In this document: piece by piece, positions 33,201 to 41,750 of the stretch
Layout: every line of letters begins with the position of its first letter
Position numbering within the stretch: the stretch's first letter is position 1
Assembly: GCA_030524055.1 (NCBI GenBank)
Contig: JAUNHH010000004.1
Location: 62,001-126,000 of the forward strand
Direction of reading: 5' to 3'
Source: Actinomycetaceae bacterium
GTDB lineage: Bacteria; Actinomycetota; Actinomycetes; Actinomycetales; Actinomycetaceae
DNA length: 64,000 bases
The notes under the pieces: model-generated
What the model saw: only the letters and a program-made list of their open reading frames with translations
Told to the model about the DNA's origin: nothing
Databases searched by the model: none
Made by a program: the position numbers and the translations under genes

Positions 33201-35729
33201 ATCCCTGAGTTTCGTCGGGCGGCCTACAGCGTCATATGTAGCCTCCCAGGTAGCTCCTGCTGGCGTAGTAATCGTCCGCAGTCGCGACAGCGCATCATGA
33301 ACATAGGACCACTCGCGGCCATCGGGAAGGCGAACTGTTGTGAGATTTCCAAAGTCATCCCAGCCTTTTTCGAGGCGCCGCCCAAGGGGATCAATAGTGG
33401 CAACTTCCTGGCCACTCTGGTCATATTCAATCGTGGTTCGTGCCCCGCATGGGTCCGCAAAGGAACGCACTCGGCCAGCAGGGGAGTACTCAATAGTCCA
33501 CGTAGCGCCACTGGGGTCAATCCGGCGCGTCATGAGCCCAGCGTCATTCCACTCATAACGGGTGGTGCGCCCCGACGGTGAAATAGTGGCAATCACACGA
33601 CCTGCGGCATCGTAATGCCCCTGAGTCTTATTGCCTGCAGCGTCAATAATTCCCACGAGGTTGCCATGGGAGTCATACTCAAAGCGCGTGACAACCCCTG
33701 CCCCGTCACGGATCTGCACCAGTTGGCCATTGCGCCACTGTAATTCGGTGCGTGCACCTAAGGGGTCAGTAATGACACTGGGATCACGGTTGTCGCCCTC
33801 ATATTCCAATAGCGTGGTCGCAACGCGGGCATTTTTTGCTGCACTGCGCGCGTCTTGTCCGCCCTCAGGAATAGTTAAGGTGAGGGAAATAAGGCGATCC
33901 GAGTCATCCCACTGCCAATTTGTGCGAAGCCTAGCCGGGTCAATGGCAGCAGTAGGCCGCCCTCGATCATCAAATTCACGTGCTGTCAGGCCGCCAGCGC
34001 GACTCTTGAACAGTATTTGATTGCCCCACCGGTCATAGGACATTGTTTGACGCTGACCGTCAGTGTCAACTACTGCGGTCAGGCGTCCATAGGTGTCACT
34101 GACCCACACATTTGGCCTTGTCCGGTCATCATCGGCAACTTCGGTGACGCCGCCAGGAAGATAGGTGTAGACAGAGGTGCGACCTTCTGGAGATTTTTGG
34201 CTATGGATGCGTCCCTGATCGTCATACATATTGTGGACAAGGCGCACGCCATCAGCGTCATAAACCTGGTCGATTAAACCTTGCTCATTCCAATGGTAGG
34301 TGCGACTAGTGAGTTCGCCGCCCTGGCTGGAAATGAGGCGACCGGCCTCGTCATAGGAATAGGTGACCTCACGGCCATCGGGACAATAAACCCGGTGAAT
34401 GCGATGGGCGTCCAGATCCCACTCAATATCTACGCGCCAACCACGTTCATGGACTACTGCTGATAAATGCTGGCCACTGTAGACATACTCCACCCGAGTG
34501 CCTTCACCACAGGACGTTGCGAGCAAATCACCAGAGGCATTGAACTCCCACAATGCCCCTGAATGATTGGTAATCGCAAAATATCCCTGATCGGATTTTT
34601 CCAACCAATACGAGTCGCCGCGACTACGATCCCACGCTTCCCCTTGCCGGGGGAAGACAATCACACGACCATCGGTCATTACCCACTGGGCATGACCCGC
34701 ATTATCGAAATCCAAGCGAGAGTCAGCAACACTTGACCATCCAATACCAAAGGCCCCCACCACATCAGATAACGCATTGTAGGTTCGCGTCCACTCTAAA
34801 GGTGCCCCTGCTCCAAAGAAGGAGAGATCACGCTCAACCTCAATAAAATTGCCGGTTGCTACATTGACAGGATCGTCAGCAAAACCAGAGGTGGGAATTT
34901 CTCCTCGCATTTCCGGTGGCGTCAAGGTGATCTCCATTCGGCTCGCACTAATGCCCTGTGCTTTAAGTGCCTCCTCTAATGCCCAATCAGATAGCGTAGA
35001 AATTTCACCACCAGTACCTGCCTCTTCAAAAGCCTTGGCAATAGTGAGTGCCCAATAATTGTCCTCCCTATTAGCGAGAATAAAGCCGCGGAATCCTCTG
35101 AAGACACCAGAAGCATGTAACTTGCCCCATTGACATCCGTTACTAAAGTCCTCGTAGATCCCTTCTAACTCGCCCACATAGCCCTCAAGCTCGGTATCTC
35201 CCTCTGAGGCATTTGACGCGAATGCCCGCAAATTGTCAGGTCGCGCTGAGCTAGTCCCGTTACCACCTGACCCTTTGGAAGGAGTATCTCGCTTCAGTAA
35301 GCTTGGCGGCTCGGAAGTCTGGACGGGCGCATCGCCCGTTGTTTCAACAGGAGGTGGATCCAGGGAGAAGACATCATCAAACCCCCTATGGATATCCCAC
35401 TTTGCTGCTCGCCGCTGCGCCCATTCACGGGCCCTCTTCCGAACCTCATTTTCTTTCTTCGCTGCTTCGGCAAGTAACTCCACTTTGTCAGCGATATCGC
35501 GCAAACAGATATTAAGGTTCCTGGAATCGACTGTCGCTGCCTCAGCATTCTCCTTGAAGAGAGTAGCGAAGTAGCCCTGAAAGTCTTTCAAAGCGGTACC
35601 GACCCAGGAGTATTCCCGTACCCACTGAATCTGCTCTAGGCGCCCAGCAACTGCCCTACACCTATCTGCCAAATCCTGCGCAACCCGGAAATCAAACACC
35701 ACATCATCCATTGCTTTGAGTTCACCCAT
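30297..35729 (-). CDS. RHS/YD-repeat polymorphic toxin with WXG-like helical N-terminus
   Basis: 1810 residues from the ATG at 35729, chosen because AAGGAG lies six bases upstream; an ATG at 35744 overlaps that site. Residues 1-120 are helical and charged, resembling the WXG/LXG-type leaders of type VII secreted toxins. From about 290 (DPVNVATGNFIEVERDLSFFG) begins the DUF6531/RHS domain, with dozens of YD repeats such as YSYDEAGRLIS and FTYDAAGQVIR. The RHS core ends near residue 1510 with SFLSQDPL, NPYSYAANMP and the cleavage-type motif TDFSGL. The last 300 residues are Gly-rich hydrophobic pretoxin sequence ending LSYFDY; no known toxin fold is recognisable. Immunity genes follow in the same operon. 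It probably forms a shell delivering its C-terminus to competitors. One exact repeated word encodes DEGGA. Confidence 0.88.
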   Translation of the reverse strand: MGELKAMDDVVFDFRVAQDLADRCRAVAGRLEQIQWVREYSWVGTALKDFQGYFATLFKENAEAATVDSRNLNICLRDIADKVELLAEAAKKENEVRKRAREWAQRRAAKWDIHRGFDDVFSLDPPPVETTGDAPVQTSEPPSLLKRDTPSKGSGGNGTSSARPDNLRAFASNASEGDTELEGYVGELEGIYEDFSNGCQWGKLHASGVFRGFRGFILANREDNYWALTIAKAFEEAGTGGEISTLSDWALEEALKAQGISASRMEITLTPPEMRGEIPTSGFADDPVNVATGNFIEVERDLSFFGAGAPLEWTRTYNALSDVVGAFGIGWSSVADSRLDFDNAGHAQWVMTDGRVIVFPRQGEAWDRSRGDSYWLEKSDQGYFAITNHSGALWEFNASGDLLATSCGEGTRVEYVYSGQHLSAVVHERGWRVDIEWDLDAHRIHRVYCPDGREVTYSYDEAGRLISSQGGELTSRTYHWNEQGLIDQVYDADGVRLVHNMYDDQGRIHSQKSPEGRTSVYTYLPGGVTEVADDDRTRPNVWVSDTYGRLTAVVDTDGQRQTMSYDRWGNQILFKSRAGGLTAREFDDRGRPTAAIDPARLRTNWQWDDSDRLISLTLTIPEGGQDARSAAKNARVATTLLEYEGDNRDPSVITDPLGARTELQWRNGQLVQIRDGAGVVTRFEYDSHGNLVGIIDAAGNKTQGHYDAAGRVIATISPSGRTTRYEWNDAGLMTRRIDPSGATWTIEYSPAGRVRSFADPCGARTTIEYDQSGQEVATIDPLGRRLEKGWDDFGNLTTVRLPDGREWSYVHDALSRLRTITTPAGATWEATYDAVGRPTKLRDPLGDLAVLTWSEGNGLRIDTSDEPAGQIVDVDALGRPTRWASALGDNAVIVRDLAGRISEVIDRDGSSTRIERDGAGKPTHISSRAGNVSIEYDQCGRRSAVTTSQGRTEFTYDADSLLIRQEASNGSHIDLEWDRDGRIVRAATPGLTPSSWKYDAAGRVTMLRDATWGKRTFTWDAAGQLTSVTNALGGTTHYSYDDCGRVVDICDPLGNHTTRTYTANDRVESETDPLGRTTRAGYNLAGQQIWQEEPDGQRLAWSRSDGWEELASIAPSGTKSVFARWSEDGRSQQIMNPDGSITAIEVDSWGLPKVHSRDGKEISRWVRDDFGRVLKHSSLASTVTYSWDEGGALEAIHSTAFGEVSYEHSPTSVSMEARDLSQRWERDEYGRVISYSLSSPEGDVTESLGYDDHGRLMCRTRNGVDTTYSYDEAGQLTQIISPDTSVEYEWDLAGHLLRCVTITKDGTAEETFTYDAAGQVIRRSAGNKEWTYAYDLAGRRISENGPDGRFSYSWDPTGLLGGINSGTDALLSRDSLGLPVEIDGVAIEWDLDTLTPLRIGDTPVTSIPGGTALGSTFLPVGSRPYWTSSPENPWEQVGSPIPGVSEHLRLTATGTIQFQGVDLLGVRALHGPTYSFLSQDPLEQFPQSPWASNPYSYAANMPTMATDFSGLKPLTDKDLTKYNQDNRGFGAKVLDWGKENWEYIAGGLGVAGGVALMFAPFPGAQVVGLGLMSAGADTILQKATTGKVDWQSVSVSGAVGLLGGLGGWAAKALTTAGKTAPLWAVAGVHGGTGAISGAAGYILPQVFRNKPIEPLGLVGAMLGGGISAGFGGISAPASTTIAKRIFNSIGDEDFNLLLNCQINLFGGSLGSLTQQLVSNPGELPNPIIALASGAWGMGTGVGADKVFKHIDFNPGTYVNLKELTRTAPSTVRDTFNINRPNTRALWSGAGTSAITSTIGEWTNPLSYFDY
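32155..32166 (-). repeat. Repeated word, copy inside the RHS gene
   Basis: Exact copy on the coding (minus) strand preceded by GA, read as Asp-Glu-Gly-Gly-Ala within a YD repeat (SWDEGGALEAI). Confidence 0.9.
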
Positions 35730-35854
35730 GGCGCGCTCCTTCATTGAGTTAAGCAGAAAGGCGAATACTCAGTGAGCCTAACATCACCTCGATAGTTTTG
35801 CGAGATATTCGCGGACTTTTGTTGGGACACGTTGCTAACGTCTATCACTAACAT

Positions 35855-35866
35855 GCCCCGCCCTCG
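35855..35866 (-). repeat. Repeated word, copy in a divergent promoter region
   Basis: Exact minus-strand copy preceded by CA, in the gap between the RHS start and the divergently transcribed GT4 gene. The same gap holds a small palindrome, GCGAgatatTCGC, near 35799, a possible operator. Confidence 0.85.
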
Positions 35867-35920
35867 TGCCTCACAGGCAATAATGTGCCGCCCGACCCTG
35901 CCCTATGGGACAATCCTCTT

Positions 35921-37078
35921 GTGCATGTCCTCTGGCTTCCCTCCTGGTACCCAACAGACCGCGAGGACCTCGCGGGTTCCTTTTTCCGTGAGCAAACCAC
36001 CGCTCTAGCCGCCTCTGGCATGACCGTTGGTGTCCTTGCCCCCTACATCCGTACCATCAAAGGGGAAAGTCCGGTACCGCCCTACTCTGGCCAGATTATT
36101 GACGAGGACGGGGTCCGCATCCTTCGTTTCGGCGCCCAAGGTGCGCTGCTTAGCACACGGCGCCTCACCACTGCCATGGCTACCGCACCGCTAATGCGAG
36201 CTTTTAGCGCATACTGCGACGCACGTGGGCGCCCCGACTTTATTCACGCCCACAGCCTTTTTCCTGGCGGACACTTGGCCGCCATCCTGTCGAAAAAAAC
36301 AGGAATCCCCTGGGGACTGACAGAACACCGCTCACTTGACCACTTACCTATACGCTCATCAAGGGCGCACCGTCACGAACAGCGGATCCTTAAAAGCGCC
36401 ACATTCCGATCAGCCGTATCCCCAGGACACGCCCGCCATTTAGAACAGCGTTTTGGACGCGCCAGCGGCCCATGGATTGTCACGCCCAATCTTTTGTCCA
36501 CTGTGCCTCAGCCTGAATCATGGGGCCCCATTCACCCTCCCATTATTGGTCACCTTTCCCATTTAGATCCAGGGAAAAAAGTCGATCTATTAATCCGGGC
36601 ATTTGGAACAGTAGCCGAATATGACCCCACTATTCGTTTGCGTATTGCGGGGCCACTCGATACGCCAGCTGGCCAGGCGGTACACGACCAGGTTCAGGAA
36701 AGTCCCTATCGTGACCGTATTGAATTAATTGGGCGGGTCGAACGGGAGCAAGTGCCACAGTTTATGGAAGACGTGAGTGTTTTTGCTCTTCCCTCGGAAA
36801 GTGAAACTTTCGGAGTGGTCCTCGTAGAAGCTCTCGCAATGGGGACACCCGTCGTCGCTACCCGCACATGGGGCGCCGAAGGCATTATCGACACGGGCGA
36901 CGGATATATTGTCGATCTTAATGATGAAGAAGGATTTGCCAGCGCCCTGGCACGCATCATTACAGACCCCTCCACGCCGCAAGAACGTCAAGAACGCTCC
37001 TCCCGCTGTATTGCACGTTTCGGTGAGGCAGCATTTGCCACACGCTGGGAAAAAATCTATACGGAAAGCATTCGATAA
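35921..37078 (+). CDS. Family 4 glycosyltransferase
   Basis: About 385 residues, GT-B fold. The family N-terminus VHVLWLPSWYPTDREDLAGSFFREQ begins at the GTG at 35921; an earlier GTG at 35885 adds 12 residues without family similarity. The C-domain has IGHLSHLDPGKKVDLLIRAF and the donor-site segment PSESETFGVVLVEALAMGTPVV. It is first in a plus-strand series of surface-polysaccharide genes and its stop overlaps the next start (TAATG), so translation is coupled. The sugar donor is unknown. It is transcribed away from the RHS toxin, with which it shares a promoter region. Confidence 0.87.
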   Translation: MHVLWLPSWYPTDREDLAGSFFREQTTALAASGMTVGVLAPYIRTIKGESPVPPYSGQIIDEDGVRILRFGAQGALLSTRRLTTAMATAPLMRAFSAYCDARGRPDFIHAHSLFPGGHLAAILSKKTGIPWGLTEHRSLDHLPIRSSRAHRHEQRILKSATFRSAVSPGHARHLEQRFGRASGPWIVTPNLLSTVPQPESWGPIHPPIIGHLSHLDPGKKVDLLIRAFGTVAEYDPTIRLRIAGPLDTPAGQAVHDQVQESPYRDRIELIGRVEREQVPQFMEDVSVFALPSESETFGVVLVEALAMGTPVVATRTWGAEGIIDTGDGYIVDLNDEEGFASALARIITDPSTPQERQERSSRCIARFGEAAFATRWEKIYTESIR

Positions 37079-38187
37079 TGGCAACAACCGTTGTATTTCA
37101 TACCCCTTATCCACTGAATCCTGAGGCCACCTCAGCCTCAGGTATTCGCCCAGTGCGTATGCGAAATGCTTTCCGTGACCTTGGATGCACAGTTTTTGAC
37201 GTCACTGGATATGCTGCAGACCGTAAACGCGGTATTGCCGCAGTAGAGGACTATATTCGCGGCGGCGGCACTATTGATCTGGTCTATTCAGAGTCCTCCA
37301 CAATGCCGACTCTCATGACTGAACCGCACCATCTGCCAACCCACCCCCATATGGATTTCCAATTCCTTGGGAGGTTAGCGAAAAAAGGCGTCCCCATTGG
37401 ATTATTCTATCGCGATATTTATTGGCTCTTCCCCGAATATCGTGAGCGCGTAGGGCGCCTTATTTCGACAGGAACAATTGCTCTCTATCGTCACGACCTG
37501 CGCCAATATTCGCGAATCCTCCGGCGCCTCTATTTGCCCTCACTGGAAATGGGTACCCATATTCCGATTGTTCCTCGGCGCCTTATGGATACTCTTCCCC
37601 CAGGGGCAGATATTATTCCGCGCACCCCGCCCTCGGAAAAAGGCACTGACCTCAACCTTTTCTATGTGGGCGGCCTATCAGAGCACTATCGACTAGAAGA
37701 ATGCGTCAAAGCAGTTGGAGCCGCCCCCAACGCACATATGGTGCTGTGTACCCGCGACAGCGAATGGGCCGCAGTTAAAGACACCTACGCTCCACTGGGC
37801 GGTGACAGCGTGCAGGTGATCCATAAATCCGGCGATGACCTGACCCCCTATTACAACCAGGCTGATCTTGCTGTGCTCTTTGTTGAACCGCAGCCCTACT
37901 GGTCTTTCGCCGTCCCATTCAAGCTCTTTGAGTATATTGGTCGGGGTATTCCCATTATTGCGACCAAAGGTACCTGGGCTGGCCAAATGGTGGCAGAAAA
38001 TAATCTTGGATGGACTTTGCCTTACCGTGCCTCCGCCCTCGTTGATCTTCTTGCTGACCTGCGTGCCCACCCCGACAAACTCGCCGCAGCTGCCACCGCA
38101 GTTGCTGCAGCCGCCCCCGCCCACACATGGACGGCGCGCGCCACTCAAGTGATTACTGACCTCACCGGCCGCGCCCCAACCCCATAA
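37078..38187 (+). CDS. Glycosyltransferase-like protein (GT-B)
   Basis: 369 residues, coupled to the preceding GT4 gene by TAATG. The N-terminus (VVFHTPYPLNPEATSASGIRPVRM) and the later YVGGLSEHYRLEECVKAV and PFKLFEYIGRGIPIIATKGTWAGQMV show the GT-B donor domain, with the acidic residue of KLFEYIGRGIP in place of the usual E-x7-E. A bulky central stretch, GLFYRDIYWLFPEYRE, is typical of actinobacterial relatives acting in surface-polymer loci. The Ala/Pro-rich C-terminus looks unstructured. Substrate not deducible. Confidence 0.78.
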   Translation: MATTVVFHTPYPLNPEATSASGIRPVRMRNAFRDLGCTVFDVTGYAADRKRGIAAVEDYIRGGGTIDLVYSESSTMPTLMTEPHHLPTHPHMDFQFLGRLAKKGVPIGLFYRDIYWLFPEYRERVGRLISTGTIALYRHDLRQYSRILRRLYLPSLEMGTHIPIVPRRLMDTLPPGADIIPRTPPSEKGTDLNLFYVGGLSEHYRLEECVKAVGAAPNAHMVLCTRDSEWAAVKDTYAPLGGDSVQVIHKSGDDLTPYYNQADLAVLFVEPQPYWSFAVPFKLFEYIGRGIPIIATKGTWAGQMVAENNLGWTLPYRASALVDLLADLRAHPDKLAAAATAVAAAAPAHTWTARATQVITDLTGRAPTP

Positions 38188-38256
38188 CTGGGCACTGCCT
38201 CTCAACCCACAACTTCCACACCCGCCTTCACCCTTCGCAGATCAGGTAGACCACCA

Positions 38257-39450
38257 ATGACCCTCGCACTCCGCGCCCTCCTTGTTATCTCCCGTATTCA
38301 CCTGCCTGAAGCCTCAGCCGCCTCCTTCCGACTCGACGCCGTCGAACGCGCTATGGCGAAACTCGGCCGCCCTGTGCGAGTCCTCACCACAACAGTTCCC
38401 GACCAAGAACCAGACGACCCTGAAGGAGTCCAGGTATCCCGTTGGCCCGCCCTTCGCGACTCTAGTGGCTACCTGCGCGGGTACCTGCCCTATATGAGCT
38501 TCGATCTTCCTCTCGCACTGCGCCTCCTGGCCAGCCCGCGCCCAGCCATTGCCCTCGTTGAACCACCACCGACCACCGGCGTGGTTTCTCGCATCGTTCT
38601 GGGCGCCCGCCGAATTCCCTATGTCTGGTACGCCCCCGATGTCTGGTCAGAGGCAACCGAAGGCACCGACGCGCCCGCCGCAGTAAAAAAGGCCGTCCGT
38701 TGGATGGAATCCTTCGCGATTCGTGGCGCTCGCGGGGTGGTAGCCATTAGTGATGATGTGGCCGAGCGTGTGCGCGCCTTGGGGGGACGCGAGATCCACG
38801 TGGTTCCCAATGGCATCGATACGGAAATCTTTACCTCCACCGGTCCGGTCCCCAGCGAAGACGAACGCGCCCGCATTGGCCTTGGCCAGCGCTATTTTGT
38901 CTACGCGGGGACCGCCTCAGAATGGCAAGGCGCAGAAATCTTCGTTGAGGGACTGCGCCGTCTACATGACAGCGATCCCGATGTGCAGATTCTTTTCCTT
39001 GGTGGGGGATCGGCGTGGCCTTCCCTTCAAGAAGCCTCAAGCGATCTGCGGACCTCGGATGGTCGGCCCAGCGTTGTTTTCCTTGCGTCGTTGCCGCCGC
39101 GGGAAGCTGCCGAGTGGCAGCGCGGGGCGCTTGCGTCCTTGGTGTCGATTCGGCCTGGTCTTGGCTATGACTTTGCCTATCCGACAAAAATTCTTGCCTC
39201 ACTTGCGTGCGGAACTCCGGTTCTTTATGCGGGCGTTGGGCCAGCAACGGTGGATATTCACGATTATGCCTTGGGTGAGGTTGCTGACTATGAGGCAGGT
39301 GCGGTCGCTAGTGCGATGAAGGAATGTGCCAGTCAAGAGCGCGGCCCAGAAAAGCGGGCTCATCTGCACCAATGGGTGGATGACCATCGTTCTATTCGTG
39401 CTACTGGACAGGCTGTGGCGCAGATTCTCAATGGATACGCGCGTGAGTGA
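38257..39450 (+). CDS. Family 4 glycosyltransferase
   Basis: 397 residues, GT-B fold: LLVISRIHLPEASAASFRL at the N-terminus, the VVAISDDVAERVRALGG helix before the interdomain VPNGIDTEIF, then FVYAGTASEWQGAEIFVEGL and a C-terminal YPTKILASLACGTPVLYAG donor-site segment. Relatives of this type transfer hexoses or amino sugars to lipid-linked intermediates. It lies 69 bases after the previous gene with a weak CAGGTAG site before the ATG. It is followed by an acyltransferase, so it probably belongs to the same transcription unit. Confidence 0.86.
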   Translation: MTLALRALLVISRIHLPEASAASFRLDAVERAMAKLGRPVRVLTTTVPDQEPDDPEGVQVSRWPALRDSSGYLRGYLPYMSFDLPLALRLLASPRPAIALVEPPPTTGVVSRIVLGARRIPYVWYAPDVWSEATEGTDAPAAVKKAVRWMESFAIRGARGVVAISDDVAERVRALGGREIHVVPNGIDTEIFTSTGPVPSEDERARIGLGQRYFVYAGTASEWQGAEIFVEGLRRLHDSDPDVQILFLGGGSAWPSLQEASSDLRTSDGRPSVVFLASLPPREAAEWQRGALASLVSIRPGLGYDFAYPTKILASLACGTPVLYAGVGPATVDIHDYALGEVADYEAGAVASAMKECASQERGPEKRAHLHQWVDDHRSIRATGQAVAQILNGYARE

Positions 39451-39500
39451 TCTTTCCCATTTCCAGCGCATATTTGATATCTGTCCGCTAAGGTCCTCGG

Positions 39501-41648
39501 GTGACCGAGCGACAAGTAGCGGGTAAGGGACGGCAGCTAAGAGGCGACATTCAGGCATTGCGAGCATTCGCAGTGCTGGCTGTGGTGGGCGTCCACCTTT
39601 GGCCAGAATTTCTCCCCGGCGGATTTGTTGGCGTTGATATCTTTTTCGTCATTTCCGGATTCCTCATTTCCTCGCATTTGCTCGATCAAATCCAGCGGCA
39701 GGGGAGGGTGGCATTACTCGATTTCTATGCCCGACGCATTAAACGATTATTGCCTGCAGCTTTCCTTGTGCTGATTGTGTCGGGAATTGGCGTCGCTATT
39801 GCTGTTCCCTGGGATCGGTGGCCAACGCATTTCACCGAAATAGCGGCTGCCGCGGGATATATTCATAATCTGTATTTGACTCTGACCTCGGTGGATTATC
39901 ATGCGGCAGGGCAATCAGCATCCGTAGCGCAGCATTATTGGTCGCTTTCGGTAGAAGAGCAATTTTATTTCGTGTGGCCAGTGATCCTTATGGGGCTGAC
40001 TTTCCTTGCGTCAAAGATGCTGCGAGGGCGGGGAGCGCCAGCAGAATCAGAACCTGCCCCTCATATTCTTTCAACGAGGGCGGGACGCACTTCACTCCTG
40101 ACCATTCTCACTATTCTTGCCGCCATCTTTTTTGCCTTTAATCTGTGGTTTACCTGGTGGAGTCCAAAACAGGCCTATTTCTTTACGCCCGTACGCTTCT
40201 GGGAATTTATGATTGGTGCGGCTATTGCTGTACTGATCCCGCGGATTACCCTTAATCTCATTGGCAAATGCGCATTCTCCACGGCACTTATTGGCTGGGG
40301 AATGCTGACTCTGTCACTGCTCCTTATTAAACCGACCTACGCCTTCCCCGGGTGGTGGGCACTTTTGCCCACAGTGGGTACCGGCCTTGTCATTGCAGCT
40401 GGAGTTGCTGCCCCTATTGCTGGCCTTTCCCGCATTACTGACCTCAAACCCATCCGCTATCTGGGCGATATTTCCTACTCCCTTTACCTATGGCATTGGC
40501 CCCTCATTGTCCTTGCCCCCTATTTCCTCCGTTATTCACCCCGATGGGGAGAAAAACTCGGCGTCCTGCTGCTCACCCTTATTCTCGCTGCACTGACTCG
40601 CCATTTTGTTGAGGTCCCAGGCCAAAATATCTCCCTCTCGAATCGTCGGACCTATCTGGCAATGGCGACTGCTGTGGCCCTCATTGTGGGGACAACACCC
40701 ATTGCTTTGACCTATGCGCGCAGCGTCGTAGACAGCATTAACGCTCAAGAACAAGATTTTCTTACCGGTCAATGTGTGGGGCCACGTGCCTTAATGAACG
40801 ACGAATGCGCCCACAATATTAATGCGCCGCTTTTTAAAACCTACCTCTCCGATTCCTCTATTTACTACGGACAGCCCGAAGGATGCCGCGTTTTAAGCCC
40901 AGCCAACGCCAACGGGCTCCCAGAAGTTTCTGAATGTGACCATTCAGGGGGCGATCCAGATGCGCCCGTCGTCTATTTATTAGGTGATTCCCACGCTCAG
41001 CAATGGGCGCATCCGATGAACACTATTGCCCAACGCCACGGGTGGCGTCTGCGTCTTCTGTATAAAGGTGGCTGCCCAATGGCGCCGCTCACCCTAAAAA
41101 CAGAAGATACTGCGCAAAAAACCACCTGCACTCAGATGCAAAAAGCCGTCGAAGAACACCTTTCCACCCAGTCCATTGACCGCATTATTCACACGACTTT
41201 TGCCGTGCGGTGGGCTGTAGAAGACGGCACAGCGCGCACCCAAACGCAGATTTATGAAGATGGCCTCCATCAGTGGTGGAAACAATGGCGACAGCGCAGT
41301 ATCACCGTTAATGTCATTGCTGATTCGCCATTGAATGGCGCTATTCGTCAAGTTGAATGCTCAGTGATTCACTCTGATAATCCGGGCAAATGCGCTGTCC
41401 CGCGCAGTCGAGCAATCCCAGAAGCTCCGCTCAATAGTGCAGTAGCTACGCTCAAAGACCCTGGAGTGCGCCTCACGGACCTCACTGATGCATTTTGCGA
41501 CGAGAATCAATGCTATTCCTCAGTGGGTGGAATGCAGATTTATTTCGACTATGACCACCTTCAACGTCAATACACGTCGATGCTCATTGACGTTCTAGAA
41601 CAGCGCCTCGCCCTCGACGATCCTGGCGACACTCCGCCACGCACCTAG
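39501..41648 (+). CDS. Acyltransferase 3 (OafA-like) with C-terminal SGNH domain
   Basis: 715 residues. The N-terminal 380 residues form an acyltransferase-3 membrane domain: RGDIQALRAFAVLAVVGVH then GGFVGVDIFFVISGFLI, RRIKRLLPA and YWSLSVEEQFYFVWP. After a last membrane span the extracytoplasmic SGNH domain (about 430-715) shows the nucleophile motif YLLGDSHAQQWAHP and the DxxH of FDYDHLQ near the end. Such proteins O-acetylate cell-surface glycans, the membrane part moving the acyl group and the SGNH part transferring it. GTG start at 39501. Two near-copies of the repeated word occur close together at 40023 and 40075, in the cytoplasmic or linker loop encoding LRGRGAPAESE and STRAGRT. Confidence 0.92.
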   Translation: MTERQVAGKGRQLRGDIQALRAFAVLAVVGVHLWPEFLPGGFVGVDIFFVISGFLISSHLLDQIQRQGRVALLDFYARRIKRLLPAAFLVLIVSGIGVAIAVPWDRWPTHFTEIAAAAGYIHNLYLTLTSVDYHAAGQSASVAQHYWSLSVEEQFYFVWPVILMGLTFLASKMLRGRGAPAESEPAPHILSTRAGRTSLLTILTILAAIFFAFNLWFTWWSPKQAYFFTPVRFWEFMIGAAIAVLIPRITLNLIGKCAFSTALIGWGMLTLSLLLIKPTYAFPGWWALLPTVGTGLVIAAGVAAPIAGLSRITDLKPIRYLGDISYSLYLWHWPLIVLAPYFLRYSPRWGEKLGVLLLTLILAALTRHFVEVPGQNISLSNRRTYLAMATAVALIVGTTPIALTYARSVVDSINAQEQDFLTGQCVGPRALMNDECAHNINAPLFKTYLSDSSIYYGQPEGCRVLSPANANGLPEVSECDHSGGDPDAPVVYLLGDSHAQQWAHPMNTIAQRHGWRLRLLYKGGCPMAPLTLKTEDTAQKTTCTQMQKAVEEHLSTQSIDRIIHTTFAVRWAVEDGTARTQTQIYEDGLHQWWKQWRQRSITVNVIADSPLNGAIRQVECSVIHSDNPGKCAVPRSRAIPEAPLNSAVATLKDPGVRLTDLTDAFCDENQCYSSVGGMQIYFDYDHLQRQYTSMLIDVLEQRLALDDPGDTPPRT

Positions 41649-41750
41649 CGAGGTGAGACCTCTATCCCTACGACATTTGCCGAATGTGGGCCCGCGGCCC
41701 GCTACGATGGCAATGGTAGTTCCCATCACGCCCGAAGGAGTTCCAGCACT

